This document shows, one piece after another, positions 45,198 to 53,824 of a stretch of 64,000 nucleotides of DNA; the stretch's first letter is position 1; the number at the start of each line of letters is the position of its first letter. The DNA comes from CAWIUB01 sp963839175 (GTDB taxonomy: Bacteria; Actinomycetota; Actinomycetes; Mycobacteriales; Jatrophihabitantaceae). The stretch covers positions 186,001 to 250,000 of the forward strand of contig CAWIUB010000030.1 in assembly GCA_963839175.1 (NCBI GenBank), written 5' to 3'. The notes beneath the pieces are model-generated. The model saw only the letters and a program-made list of their open reading frames with translations, did no database searches and was not told the DNA's origin. A program made the position numbers and the translations under genes.

Positions 45198-46424
45198 ATG
45201 GCAACGCAGCAAACCTTCGTGATCCTGGGAGCGAGCCTCGCCGGCGCCAAAGCAGCCGAGGCGCTGCGGACGGAGGGCTTCGACGGGCGGCTCGTGCTCG
45301 TCGGGCAAGAAGCCGAGCACCCGTACGAGCGCCCACCGTTGTCGAAGGAGTACCTGCAGGGCAAGGCCGAGCGGGACACGATCTTCGTCCATCCCGCTGC
45401 CTGGTATGCCGAGCACGACGTCGAACTGCTGCTGGGCAACCGGGCGGTGACGCTCGATCGGGCCACGCGGGCGGTGACCCTGGCCGACGGCACGCAGCTC
45501 GGCTACGACACGCTGCTGTTCACGACGGGATCGTCACCCCGCCGGCTCGACGTTCCCGGCGCGGACGACCCTCGGGTGCACTATCTGCGTACCGTCGGCG
45601 ACTGCGAGTCGGTGAAGCAGACCCTGCAGGCAGCGACCCGGGTCGCCGTGATCGGCGCCGGGTGGATAGGCCTGGAGGTGACCGCGGCGGCTAGGCTGGC
45701 CGGTGTCGAGGTAACGGTCGTGGAGACGCTGGAGTTGCCGCTGCTGCGCGTGCTTGGCCGGGAGGTCGCACAGACCTTCGCCGATCTGCACCGCGAGCAT
45801 GGCGTGGACCTGCGCTTCGGCGCCCAGCTGTCGGAGATCGTCGCGCGTGAGGCTGCGCCGCTGGTCGTCCGGCTGGCCGACAGCGCCCAGGTCGAAGCCG
45901 ACGCGGTGATCGTCGGCGTCGGCATCACGCCGAACACGCAGCTCGCCGAGGCGGCCGGGATCACCGTCGACAACGGCATCGTCGTGGACGAGCACCTGCG
46001 TTCGTCTGACCCGGACGTCTACGCCGCCGGCGACGTGGCCAACGCCTTCCACCCCGTCCTCGGCAAGCGCATCCGCGTCGAGCACTGGGCGAACGCGCTC
46101 AACCAGCCGGCGGTCGCCGCCCGGTCGATGCTGGGCCGCGAGGCCGTCTACGACCGCGTGCCGTACTTCTACACCGACCAATACGACCTGGGCATGGAGT
46201 ACGCCGGGTACGTCGGACCGGGCGATTATGACCAGGTCGTCTTCCGGGGCGACCGGGACGGGCTGGAGTTCATCGCGTACTGGCTGGCGGACCGCCGCGT
46301 AGTGGCCGGCATGAACGTCAATGTCTGGGACGTCACGGACCAGATCCAGGACCTCGTGCGCGCCGGGCGTCAGGTCGACGTTGGGCGGCTCGCCGACCGG
46401 GAGGTCCCGCTCAACGAGCTGTGA
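45198..46424 (+). CDS. Ferredoxin reductase-type FAD/NAD(P)H oxidoreductase
   Basis: A 408-residue flavoprotein of the oxygenase-coupled NADH:ferredoxin/rubredoxin reductase type. FAD motif FVILGASLAGAKAAEALR, PYERPPLSKEYLQG, NAD motif VAVIGAGWIGLEVTAAARLA and VYAAGDVANAF are in order, with a C-terminal reductase domain (EHWANALNQPAVAARSMLG). It would pass electrons from NAD(P)H to a ferredoxin or rubredoxin serving P450s or ring oxygenases. No such partner is encoded next to it. Confidence 0.92.
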   Translation: MATQQTFVILGASLAGAKAAEALRTEGFDGRLVLVGQEAEHPYERPPLSKEYLQGKAERDTIFVHPAAWYAEHDVELLLGNRAVTLDRATRAVTLADGTQLGYDTLLFTTGSSPRRLDVPGADDPRVHYLRTVGDCESVKQTLQAATRVAVIGAGWIGLEVTAAARLAGVEVTVVETLELPLLRVLGREVAQTFADLHREHGVDLRFGAQLSEIVAREAAPLVVRLADSAQVEADAVIVGVGITPNTQLAEAAGITVDNGIVVDEHLRSSDPDVYAAGDVANAFHPVLGKRIRVEHWANALNQPAVAARSMLGREAVYDRVPYFYTDQYDLGMEYAGYVGPGDYDQVVFRGDRDGLEFIAYWLADRRVVAGMNVNVWDVTDQIQDLVRAGRQVDVGRLADREVPLNEL

Positions 46425-46491
46425 TGCCGAAGCCTCGATCGCGGTTCGCGGGACCCGGTCTATGCGGTGCCCCGGGACGTACGATGCGGCT

Positions 46492-47982
46492 ATGACGACG
46501 CGCATCTCGCACTGGATCGACGGCCACGTCGCGCCGGGAACCTCCGGCCGCACCGCCCCCGTCTACAACCCGGCGACCGGCGTGCAGACCGGGGAGGTGG
46601 ACCTCGCCTCGGCCGCCGAGGTCGATGCGGCGGTCGCCAGCGCGGTCTCCGCCGCCCCTGAATGGCGACTGGCCTCCCTGTCGCGCCGCGCCGAGGTACT
46701 GTTCGCCTTCCGCGAGCTGCTGCACACGCACGCTGGCGAGCTCGCCGCGATCATCACCGCCGAGCACGGCAAGGTGCTCTCGGACGCGGCGGGCGAGGTC
46801 GCGCGAGCGTTGGAGAACGTCGAGTTCGCGACCGGGGTGCCGCAACTGCTCAAGGGCGGGTACTCCGAACAGGCCTCCGCCGGGGTCGACGTCTACTCCA
46901 TCCGCCAGCCGCTCGGCGTGGTCGCCGGCATCACGCCCTTCAACTTCCCGGCCATGGTGCCGCTCTGGATGTGCGCAAACGCCATCGCCTGCGGCAACAC
47001 CTTCGTGCTGAAGCCCAGCGAGAAGGACCCGTCGGCCTCGCTGTTGCTGGCTCGGTTGTGGCAGCAGGCTGGCCTGCCCGACGGCGTGTTCAGCGTCGTG
47101 CAGGGCGAGCGGGAAGCCGTCGACGCGCTGCTCGCACATCCCGACGTCGCGGCCGTCAGCTCCGTCGGCTCGACGCCGGTCGCTCAGCACATCTACCAGA
47201 CCGGGACATCCCACGGCAAGCGCGTGCAGGCGCTCGGAGGCGCGAAGAACCACATGCTGGTGCTGCCGGACGCCGACGTCGAGATGGCCGCGGACGCCGC
47301 GGTGTCCGCGGCGTACGGCGCGGCCGGCGAACGGTGCATGGCGATCTCGGTGGCGGTGGCCGTCGGCGATGTCGGAGATCGGCTGGTCGACGCGATCGCC
47401 GCGCGGCTACCGAAGCTGCGGATCGGGAGCGGCACGGATCCCGACACCGACATGGGTCCGCTGATCACCCGCGAGCACCGTGACAAGGTTGCGGGCTACA
47501 TCGGCGCAGGTGCGGATGCGGGCGCGACCGTCGTCGTCGACGGCCGGGAATCCGACGTTCCCGCCGAGGGATTCTTCCTCGGCATGACGCTTCTCGACGA
47601 GGTCACGCCGCAGATGGCCGTCTACACCGACGAGATCTTCGGCCCCGTCCTCAGCGTGGTGCGCGCCGACACCTACGCCGAGGCACTCGAGCTGATCAAC
47701 GCCAATCAGTACGCCAACGGCACGGCGATCTTCACCCGCGACGGCGGCGCGGCGCGCCAGTTCCAGTTCGACGTCGAGGTCGGCATGGTCGGCATCAACG
47801 TCCCGATCCCCGTCCCCGTCGGCTACTACTCGTTCGGCGGATGGAAGGCGTCGCTGTTCGGCGATGCGCACATGTACGGACCGGAGGGCGTGAACTTCTA
47901 CACCCGCGGCAAGGTCGTCACGTCGCGGTGGCCCGACCCCGCGACATCGACCGTCGACCTGGGTTTCCCGAGGACACGATGA
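46492..47982 (+). CDS. mmsA: CoA-acylating methylmalonate-semialdehyde dehydrogenase
   Basis: A 496-residue aldehyde dehydrogenase superfamily enzyme. GVVAGITPFNFPAMVPLWM and the catalytic Cys in AYGAAGERCMAISVAVAV identify the MmsA subgroup, which oxidises methylmalonate or malonate semialdehyde and transfers the acyl group to CoA. VGINVPIPVPVGYYSFGGWK is also diagnostic. In this context the substrate may be malonate semialdehyde from beta-alanine. The stop overlaps the transaminase start (ATGA). Confidence 0.93.
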   Translation: MTTRISHWIDGHVAPGTSGRTAPVYNPATGVQTGEVDLASAAEVDAAVASAVSAAPEWRLASLSRRAEVLFAFRELLHTHAGELAAIITAEHGKVLSDAAGEVARALENVEFATGVPQLLKGGYSEQASAGVDVYSIRQPLGVVAGITPFNFPAMVPLWMCANAIACGNTFVLKPSEKDPSASLLLARLWQQAGLPDGVFSVVQGEREAVDALLAHPDVAAVSSVGSTPVAQHIYQTGTSHGKRVQALGGAKNHMLVLPDADVEMAADAAVSAAYGAAGERCMAISVAVAVGDVGDRLVDAIAARLPKLRIGSGTDPDTDMGPLITREHRDKVAGYIGAGADAGATVVVDGRESDVPAEGFFLGMTLLDEVTPQMAVYTDEIFGPVLSVVRADTYAEALELINANQYANGTAIFTRDGGAARQFQFDVEVGMVGINVPIPVPVGYYSFGGWKASLFGDAHMYGPEGVNFYTRGKVVTSRWPDPATSTVDLGFPRTR

Positions 47983-49343
47983 CTGATCTGCTGAACGGCG
48001 CCACCGAGGTCGCGGCGCGCGTCAAAGCGGACGACAAGCGGCATGTGTTCCACTCCTGGTCCGCGCAGGCGCTGATCGACCCGTTGCCGATCGCCCGCGC
48101 CGAGGGCAGCTACTTCTGGGACTACGCCGGGACGAGGTACCTGGACTTCTCCTCGCAGCTGGTGAACGTCAACATCGGCTACCAGCACCCGAAACTGGTC
48201 GCCGCGATCCAGGAACAGGCGGCCAAGCTCTGCACGATCTCCCCCGTGTTCGCCAACGAGGCGCGCAGCGAAGCCGCCCGGCTGATCGCCGAGCTTGCAC
48301 CAGGCACCCTCAACCAGGTGTTCTTCACCAACGCCGGCGCCGAGGCGAACGAGAATGCGATCCGGCTGGCCCGGCTGCATACCGGCCGGCACAAGATCCT
48401 CGCGGCCTACCGCAGCTATCATGGGGCGACGGCCGGGTCCATCACGCTCACGGGTGATCCACGGCGCTGGCCGAACGAGCCTGGAATCCCCGGCGTGGTC
48501 CGGTATTGGGGCCCCTACCTGTACCGCTCCGCGTTCCATGCGACGACCGAAGCCGAGGAATCCGCTCGTGCCCTCGCCCATCTGCGTGACCTGATCATGC
48601 TCGAGGGTGCGCACACAATAGCGGCGATCATCCTCGAGCCGGTCGTCGGCACGAATGGCATCCTCGTGCCGCCGGAAGGCTACCTAGCGGGCGTCCGGGA
48701 GATCTGCGACGAGTTCGGCATACTGTTCATCGCCGACGAGGTGATGGCCGGCTTCGGCCGCTGCGGCGAATGGTTCGCCGTCGACCGCTGGGGCGTCACG
48801 CCGGACCTGATCACGTTCGCCAAGGGCGTCAACTCCGGCTACGTCCCGCTGGGCGGCGTGATCATTGCTGACGAGATCGCCGAGTCGTTCGCTACCACCG
48901 CGTTCCCCGGCGGGCTGACCTACTCGGGGCATCCGCTCGGCTGCGCGTCGGCGGTGGCGTCCATCGGCATCTTCCGCGAGGAGGGCATCGTCGAACATGC
49001 GCGCGCACTCGGCGCCGACGTGATCGGTCCGGCCTTGCGCGAGCTGGCCGACCGGCACCCGAGCGTGGGCGAGGTCCGCGGGCTGGGCGTGTTCTGGGCC
49101 GTGGAACTGGTGCGCGACCGCGCGACCCGCGAGCCGCTCGTCCCGTTCAACGCGTCCGGCGCCGACGCGGCGCCGATGAACGAGTTCGCCGCGGCGTGCA
49201 AGCAGCGCGGGCTGTGGCCGTTCGTCCACTTCAACCGCACCCATGTCGTCCCGCCGTGCACGACCAGCGCGGAGGAGATCCGAGAAGGCATGGCGATTCT
49301 CGACGACGCGCTCACAATGGCCGACGGATACTACCGAGGGTGA
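47979..49343 (+). CDS. Class III omega-amino acid transaminase
   Basis: A 454-residue PLP-dependent aminotransferase. Visible blocks: HPKLVAAIQEQAAKL, FFTNAGAEANENAIRLAR (PLP phosphate cup), LFIADEVMAGFGRCGEWFA and the Schiff-base Lys in LITFAKGVNSGYVPLGG. Together with MmsA it would convert an omega-amino acid such as beta-alanine to an acyl-CoA. The ATG overlaps the mmsA stop by 4 bp. The exact amine donor is not determined by sequence. Confidence 0.92.
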   Translation: MTDLLNGATEVAARVKADDKRHVFHSWSAQALIDPLPIARAEGSYFWDYAGTRYLDFSSQLVNVNIGYQHPKLVAAIQEQAAKLCTISPVFANEARSEAARLIAELAPGTLNQVFFTNAGAEANENAIRLARLHTGRHKILAAYRSYHGATAGSITLTGDPRRWPNEPGIPGVVRYWGPYLYRSAFHATTEAEESARALAHLRDLIMLEGAHTIAAIILEPVVGTNGILVPPEGYLAGVREICDEFGILFIADEVMAGFGRCGEWFAVDRWGVTPDLITFAKGVNSGYVPLGGVIIADEIAESFATTAFPGGLTYSGHPLGCASAVASIGIFREEGIVEHARALGADVIGPALRELADRHPSVGEVRGLGVFWAVELVRDRATREPLVPFNASGADAAPMNEFAAACKQRGLWPFVHFNRTHVVPPCTTSAEEIREGMAILDDALTMADGYYRG

Positions 49344-49347
49344 CGCG

Positions 49348-50712
49348 CAGCTGATCACCAAAGCGCTGCGCGACGCCACACCGATCTCCTTCTGGCTGGA
49401 CAACCCGGGTCGGCCCGTGGCGCGCTCACCGCTGGACGGTGATCTCGAGTGCGAGCTGGCCGTCGTGGGCGGCGGATTCACCGGCCTCTGGACGGCGCTG
49501 CTGGCCAAGGAACGTGACCCGGACCGTGACGTCGTGCTGATCGAGGCTGACCGGATCGGGGTCGCCGCATCCGGGCGCAACGGCGGATTCTGTGCCGCCA
49601 GCCTGACCCACGGCGCGGCCAACGGTCTGGCCCGCTTCCCTCAGGAGTACGACCGCCTCGAGCAGCTCGGCCAGCAGAATTTGGACGAGATCGGCGCGAC
49701 GATCGGGCGCCACGGCATCGAGTGCGACTTCGCGCGGGTCGGCGAGCTGACGGTGGCCACCGAGCCTTATCAGGTCGACGAGCTGCGCGCCGAGACCAGC
49801 GGCGAGTTCCTCGACCGCGAGGCGGTCTACGCGCAGGTCCACTCCCCCACGTACCTCGCTGGCCGGTGGGAGCGGCGCAACACCGCGCTTGTCGATCCCG
49901 CAAGGCTGGCCTGGGGACTGGCTCGCGCCTGCGAGCAGCTCGGCGTACGCATCGTCGAGCACACCCGCGTGCAGCGGATCGACGGCAGCCCGCTGACACT
50001 GCAGACCGCTCACGGGACGGTCCGCGCCCGGCGCATCGCCTTGGGTACGAGCGCATTCCCCTCGCTGGTGCGCCGAATCCGCCTGTACACCGTTCCTGTC
50101 TATGACTACGTGCTGATGACCGAGCCGCTCTCACCGCAGCAGCTGGCCGCGATCGGCTGGGCAAACAGGCAAGGCATCGGGGACAGCGGCAACCAGTTCC
50201 ACTATTACCGGCTGTCGGCCGACAACCGCATCCTGTGGGGTGGCTACGACGCGGTCTACTATCTGGGGCGGCGCGTCCGAGCCGCGCACGACCAGCGACC
50301 GGCCACGTTCGGCAAGCTTGCCGGGCATTTCTTCCATACCTTCCCGCAGCTGGACGGGCTGCGCTTCACCCACGCCTGGGGCGGCGCGATCGACACCTGC
50401 ACCCGGTTCTGTGCCTTCTACGGCACCGCGCACCGCGAGCAGGTTGCGTATGCGGCGGGCTACACGGGCCTCGGCGTCGGCGCGTCGCGCTTCGGCGCCC
50501 AGGTGATGCTGGACCTGCTCGCCGGTGAGCGCACCGAGCGCACCGAACTGAAGATGGTGCGCTCGAAGCCGGTGCCGTTCCCGCCGGAACCGCTCGCATA
50601 TCTGGGAGTCCAAGCGACTCGGTGGTCGCTGGATCGCGCAGATCGAGCGGCCGGTCGCCGTAACCTGTGGCTGCGGTCGCTGGACCGGCTGGGCCTCGGC
50701 TTCGACACGTAG
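49348..50712 (+). CDS. FAD-dependent amine oxidoreductase (gamma-glutamylputrescine oxidase-like), start unclear
   Basis: About 454 residues of a DAO-type flavoenzyme: ECELAVVGGGFTGLWTALLA (FAD motif), GVAASGRNGGFCAASLTHG, and near the C-terminus AAGYTGLGVGASRFGAQ. Similarity begins at about 49351 (LITKALRDATPISFWLDNPG), but that frame has no ATG/GTG/TTG nearby: the choices are CTG 49351, GTG 49243 deep in the transaminase gene, or GTG 49417. A GTG at 49340 overlaps the transaminase stop in the expected GTGA way but is one base out of frame, so one base may have been lost near 49343-49348. Role: oxidation of an amine feeding the two enzymes upstream. Confidence 0.85.
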   Translation, partial: QLITKALRDATPISFWLDNPGRPVARSPLDGDLECELAVVGGGFTGLWTALLAKERDPDRDVVLIEADRIGVAASGRNGGFCAASLTHGAANGLARFPQEYDRLEQLGQQNLDEIGATIGRHGIECDFARVGELTVATEPYQVDELRAETSGEFLDREAVYAQVHSPTYLAGRWERRNTALVDPARLAWGLARACEQLGVRIVEHTRVQRIDGSPLTLQTAHGTVRARRIALGTSAFPSLVRRIRLYTVPVYDYVLMTEPLSPQQLAAIGWANRQGIGDSGNQFHYYRLSADNRILWGGYDAVYYLGRRVRAAHDQRPATFGKLAGHFFHTFPQLDGLRFTHAWGGAIDTCTRFCAFYGTAHREQVAYAAGYTGLGVGASRFGAQVMLDLLAGERTERTELKMVRSKPVPFPPEPLAYLGVQATRWSLDRADRAAGRRNLWLRSLDRLGLGFDT

Positions 50713-50749
50713 CCGGAACATCCGATGGCAGAGCTCGGTTGCGGCGGGT

Positions 50750-51586
50750 GTGACCATCGGGCTCGGCAAGATCGGCGTCTGGCGAAACGCCTCGCGGCTG
50801 TCGCCCGACCTGGCGGCGGAGCTGGAGAAGCTCGGCTACGGCGCGGTGTGGATCGGCGGCTCGCCGAGCGGCGACCTCGAGCTTGCTGACCGGCTGCTCG
50901 ACGCCACGACGACGTTGGTCGTCGCCACCGGAATCGTCAACATCTGGAAGGACGATCCGCAGGCCGCTGCGACGGCCTTTCATCAGATCGAGTCGCGGCA
51001 CCCCGGCCGGTTTCTACTGGGCATCGGCGCGGGTCACCGCGAGCAGACCGATTCCCGCTTCACCAAGCCGTACGACGCGCTCGTGCGCTACCTGGACGAA
51101 CTCGACAACGCGCACGTGCCGGCGCAGCGCAGATTGCTGGCGGCCCTCGGCCCGAAGGTGCTGCGGCTGGCGGCCGACCGGACGGCAGGTGCCCACCCGT
51201 ACCTGACGACGCCAGAGCACACCCGGCAGGCGCGCGAGATCCTCGGCGCTGCGCCGCTGCTTACGCCCGAGCACAAGGTCGTCGTCGAGCCGGACCTCGC
51301 CCGAGGCCGTGCGATCGGGCGACAGCGGGTCGCCCCGTACCTGGGTCTGGTCAACTATACGAACAGCCTTCGCCGGTTGGGCTTCACCGATACCGATCTG
51401 ATTGGCGGTGGCAGCGATCAGTTGATCGACGCGGTTGTCGCGCACGGCGATGCTGCGGCCGTCGCGAAGCGGATCCACGAGCACCTCGACGCGGGAGCCG
51501 ATCACGTCAGTGTTCAGCTGCTCACCGAGCCGGACGCTGACCCGCTCGACGGCTACCGCCAGCTGGCTGAGGTGCTCCTTGGCTGA
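50750..51586 (+). CDS. LLM-class F420-dependent oxidoreductase (TIGR03620-like)
   Basis: A 278-residue luciferase-like monooxygenase-fold enzyme. KIGVWRNASRLSPDLAAELE, YGAVWIGGSPSGDLELADRL and GRFLLGIGAGHREQTDSRFT are typical of the actinobacterial TIGR03620 subgroup, which is predicted to use coenzyme F420. The substrate is unknown. GTG 50750 lies 37 bp after the amine oxidoreductase, on the same strand, so it may be the last gene of that operon. Confidence 0.9.
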   Translation: MTIGLGKIGVWRNASRLSPDLAAELEKLGYGAVWIGGSPSGDLELADRLLDATTTLVVATGIVNIWKDDPQAAATAFHQIESRHPGRFLLGIGAGHREQTDSRFTKPYDALVRYLDELDNAHVPAQRRLLAALGPKVLRLAADRTAGAHPYLTTPEHTRQAREILGAAPLLTPEHKVVVEPDLARGRAIGRQRVAPYLGLVNYTNSLRRLGFTDTDLIGGGSDQLIDAVVAHGDAAAVAKRIHEHLDAGADHVSVQLLTEPDADPLDGYRQLAEVLLG

Positions 51587-51623
51587 GCGCTGGGACGGCG
51601 AGGCCGGCTGGTAGACAAGCCCC

Positions 51624-52355
51624 ATGCGGTGGAGCAAACGCCAGCTCGACGTCGGCCTGCCCGACTCCGCCAAGGAAGCCCTGCGCACGCTCGATGAGCG
51701 GATAAAGCCGGACTTCCGCAGGGCGATCGGCTATGGGATCGTGCCCATCGTCGCATTGATTGTCGGCAAGACCTACGGCGGCATCTACCACGATTCGATC
51801 GCGCGCCGCCTCACGGCGTGGGGATGCGCGCTTGCCGTCCTCGTTTTTGGCGTGCTGGCTACCCGCGCCGCAGCCAACGAACTGCGGCGGATCAGCGAGC
51901 CGCGGGCCGGAACCTCGACCGCCTCCGGGCTGCGGGTCGGATTGCTGCTGATCGGCTACATCGTCGTGTTGTTCTGCGTCCTCGATCTGCTCGACGTCCC
52001 GTTGGGCAAGGTGCTGGTCGGTGGTGCGGTCACCGGCATCATCCTCGGCATCGCGGCCCAGCAGGTGCTGGGCAACTTGTTCGCCGGACTCGTGCTGCTG
52101 TTCGCAAGGCCCTACGTACCAGGCGCTCGGATCAGGATCTACTCCGGCTCGCTGGGCGGACCACACGACGGCATCGTCAGTTCGGTCGGCTTGCTCTATA
52201 CGTCGCTGCAGACCGACGACGGCCCGCTGATCAACATCCCGAATAGCGGCCTGCTCGCCGCTGCCGTCGGCCCTGCCCCGGAGGACGACGAGGACACGCC
52301 GGCAGACGAGGACGGCGGCGATGCAGTCGAGCCTGCTCCGGCGCCAGCTCTTTGA
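51624..52355 (+). CDS. Mechanosensitive ion channel, MscS family
   Basis: A 243-residue protein with three predicted membrane helices (about residues 35-48, 60-77 and 100-120) and the pore-lining helix region VLVGGAVTGIILGIAAQQVL followed by GNLFAGLVLLFARPYVPGAR, the MscS hallmark. The cytoplasmic beta domain (SSVGLLYTSLQTDDGPLINI) is short, and the acidic tail replaces the usual alpha-beta domain. It would release osmolytes during osmotic downshock. Confidence 0.9.
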   Translation: MRWSKRQLDVGLPDSAKEALRTLDERIKPDFRRAIGYGIVPIVALIVGKTYGGIYHDSIARRLTAWGCALAVLVFGVLATRAAANELRRISEPRAGTSTASGLRVGLLLIGYIVVLFCVLDLLDVPLGKVLVGGAVTGIILGIAAQQVLGNLFAGLVLLFARPYVPGARIRIYSGSLGGPHDGIVSSVGLLYTSLQTDDGPLINIPNSGLLAAAVGPAPEDDEDTPADEDGGDAVEPAPAPAL

Positions 52356-52380
52356 GTTCTGCCGCCGCCGGGAGTTGGGG

Positions 52381-52420
52381 CCGGTCATGGTGTGGGGATC
52401 GTCCGCCACACCATGACCGG
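52381..52420. terminator. Bidirectional hairpin terminator
   Basis: CCGGTCATGGTGTGG (52381-52395) and CCACACCATGACCGG (52406-52420) are perfect 15-bp inverted arms with a 10-nt loop, placed exactly between the convergent mscS and livK genes. No T-run follows on either side, which is usual for high-GC actinobacterial terminators. Confidence 0.85.
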
Positions 52421-52431
52421 CGTTCTTGGGG

Positions 52432-53766
52432 TCAGCCCGCGGGGATTCCGTTGGCGGGTGCCTCGGGCTGCTTCGTGGTGTACGGGGTGATCGCGCCGGT
52501 CCCGTCGTCCGTGACCAGCGGCGTGCCCTGCAGGACGAGCGCACCGGACTTGATCACGCCGATCTGCACTCCGGTGTAACCGGCGTGGGAATCCTTGCTG
52601 TACCGGAACGGGACCAGCCCCGGCCCGGTGAGACCGCCCTTCTCGACCGCGTCGATCAGGCTTTGCCGGGTCGGGTTCTTGCCCGCGGCCTGCAGCACCT
52701 GCACGAACGTGTAGGCGACGGCCAGCCCGTACTCCACGTTGCCGTCGAACGGCAGCGTCGGTGCGTACTTCTGCTTGACCTGGGTGAACAGCGTATGCCA
52801 GCTGTTGCTCGTGTCGCCGAGCGCGGGTACGTACGTGTCCGCGACCAGACCCTCGATCAGTTGGCTGCCCTTGACCGCGGCGCCACCCTGCTTGGCGTAC
52901 GCCTCCAGGAGCCCGGACACGGTGATCGCGTCGGCGCCCACGTTGCTGACCACCAGCTGTGGGCTGAATCCCAGCTTGAGCGAGTTGAGCCGGAACAGCG
53001 CTGTGTAGGCCGGGATGGTGAACAGCACGACAACGTCCGGCTTGGCCCGGGCGATCGCCGATACCTGTGCCGAGATGTCGATGTTGCCCGGCTGGTAGAC
53101 CTGGCGGGACACCACCTGGGACTTGTCGATCTCGGTGTCCAGGCCCTTGACGCCATCGGCGCCGAAGTCGTCGTCCTGGGAGAAGTACGCGACCTTCTTG
53201 CCCGGGAAGTTCTTGGCGACGTACTGGCCGAGGATCTTGCCCTCGACGACGTAGTCGGGCTGCCAGCCGAATGTGTACGGGTACTTCTGCGGCTGGTCCC
53301 AGCACTGGCAGCCGGACGAGACGAACAGGTCCGGAACCCGGGAGCCGTTGAGGTAGTCCAACACCTTGGTGTGCGTCGGCGTGCCGAGGCCGCCGACCAT
53401 GGCGTAGATCTTGTCCTGGAGCACCAGCTGCTTGGTGACGGTCACCGTCTGGGTGGGGTTGTAGGCGTCGTCGAGGTACTTGAAGTTGATCGTGCGGCCG
53501 TTGACCCCGCCATGGTCGTTGACCCACTTGAAGTACGCATTCATCGCCGGGGCGATCTCGCTGTAGCCGGGTGCGGCCGGGCCGGTCAGCGGCTGGTGGC
53601 TGCCGATCGTGACCGTGGTCGCGGTGACTCCCGGCGCGCTCGCCTTGTTCGGACCGTTGCCGGCGCTGCCGCCACTGCTGCTCTTGGAGCTGCTGCACGC
53701 AGCGAGTGCCAGCGCGAGCGCGGCAACCCCCGCGGTCGCTGTCCGAATGCCCGTCCTGTTGCGCAT
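52432..53766 (-). CDS. Branched-chain amino acid-type ABC transporter, substrate-binding lipoprotein
   Basis: A 444-residue type I periplasmic-binding-fold protein. The N-terminus is a lipoprotein signal with lipobox LAAC (Cys24) followed by a Ser/Gly linker. TVTIGSHQPLTGPAAPGYSE and AYFKWVNDHGGVNGRTINFK are typical of LivJ/LivK-type binders. Ligand not determinable: this family also takes amides, urea, aromatic acids and short-chain organic acids. It is the last gene of the livGFHMK set, 58 bp after the permease. Confidence 0.92.
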   Translation of the reverse strand: MRNRTGIRTATAGVAALALALAACSSSKSSSGGSAGNGPNKASAPGVTATTVTIGSHQPLTGPAAPGYSEIAPAMNAYFKWVNDHGGVNGRTINFKYLDDAYNPTQTVTVTKQLVLQDKIYAMVGGLGTPTHTKVLDYLNGSRVPDLFVSSGCQCWDQPQKYPYTFGWQPDYVVEGKILGQYVAKNFPGKKVAYFSQDDDFGADGVKGLDTEIDKSQVVSRQVYQPGNIDISAQVSAIARAKPDVVVLFTIPAYTALFRLNSLKLGFSPQLVVSNVGADAITVSGLLEAYAKQGGAAVKGSQLIEGLVADTYVPALGDTSNSWHTLFTQVKQKYAPTLPFDGNVEYGLAVAYTFVQVLQAAGKNPTRQSLIDAVEKGGLTGPGLVPFRYSKDSHAGYTGVQIGVIKSGALVLQGTPLVTDDGTGAITPYTTKQPEAPANGIPAG

Positions 53767-53824
53767 CGTTGCGCCCCCTTCAGGGTCGAGTAGAACTGCG
53801 TTCGGCTGAGGGTAAACACTCGAC

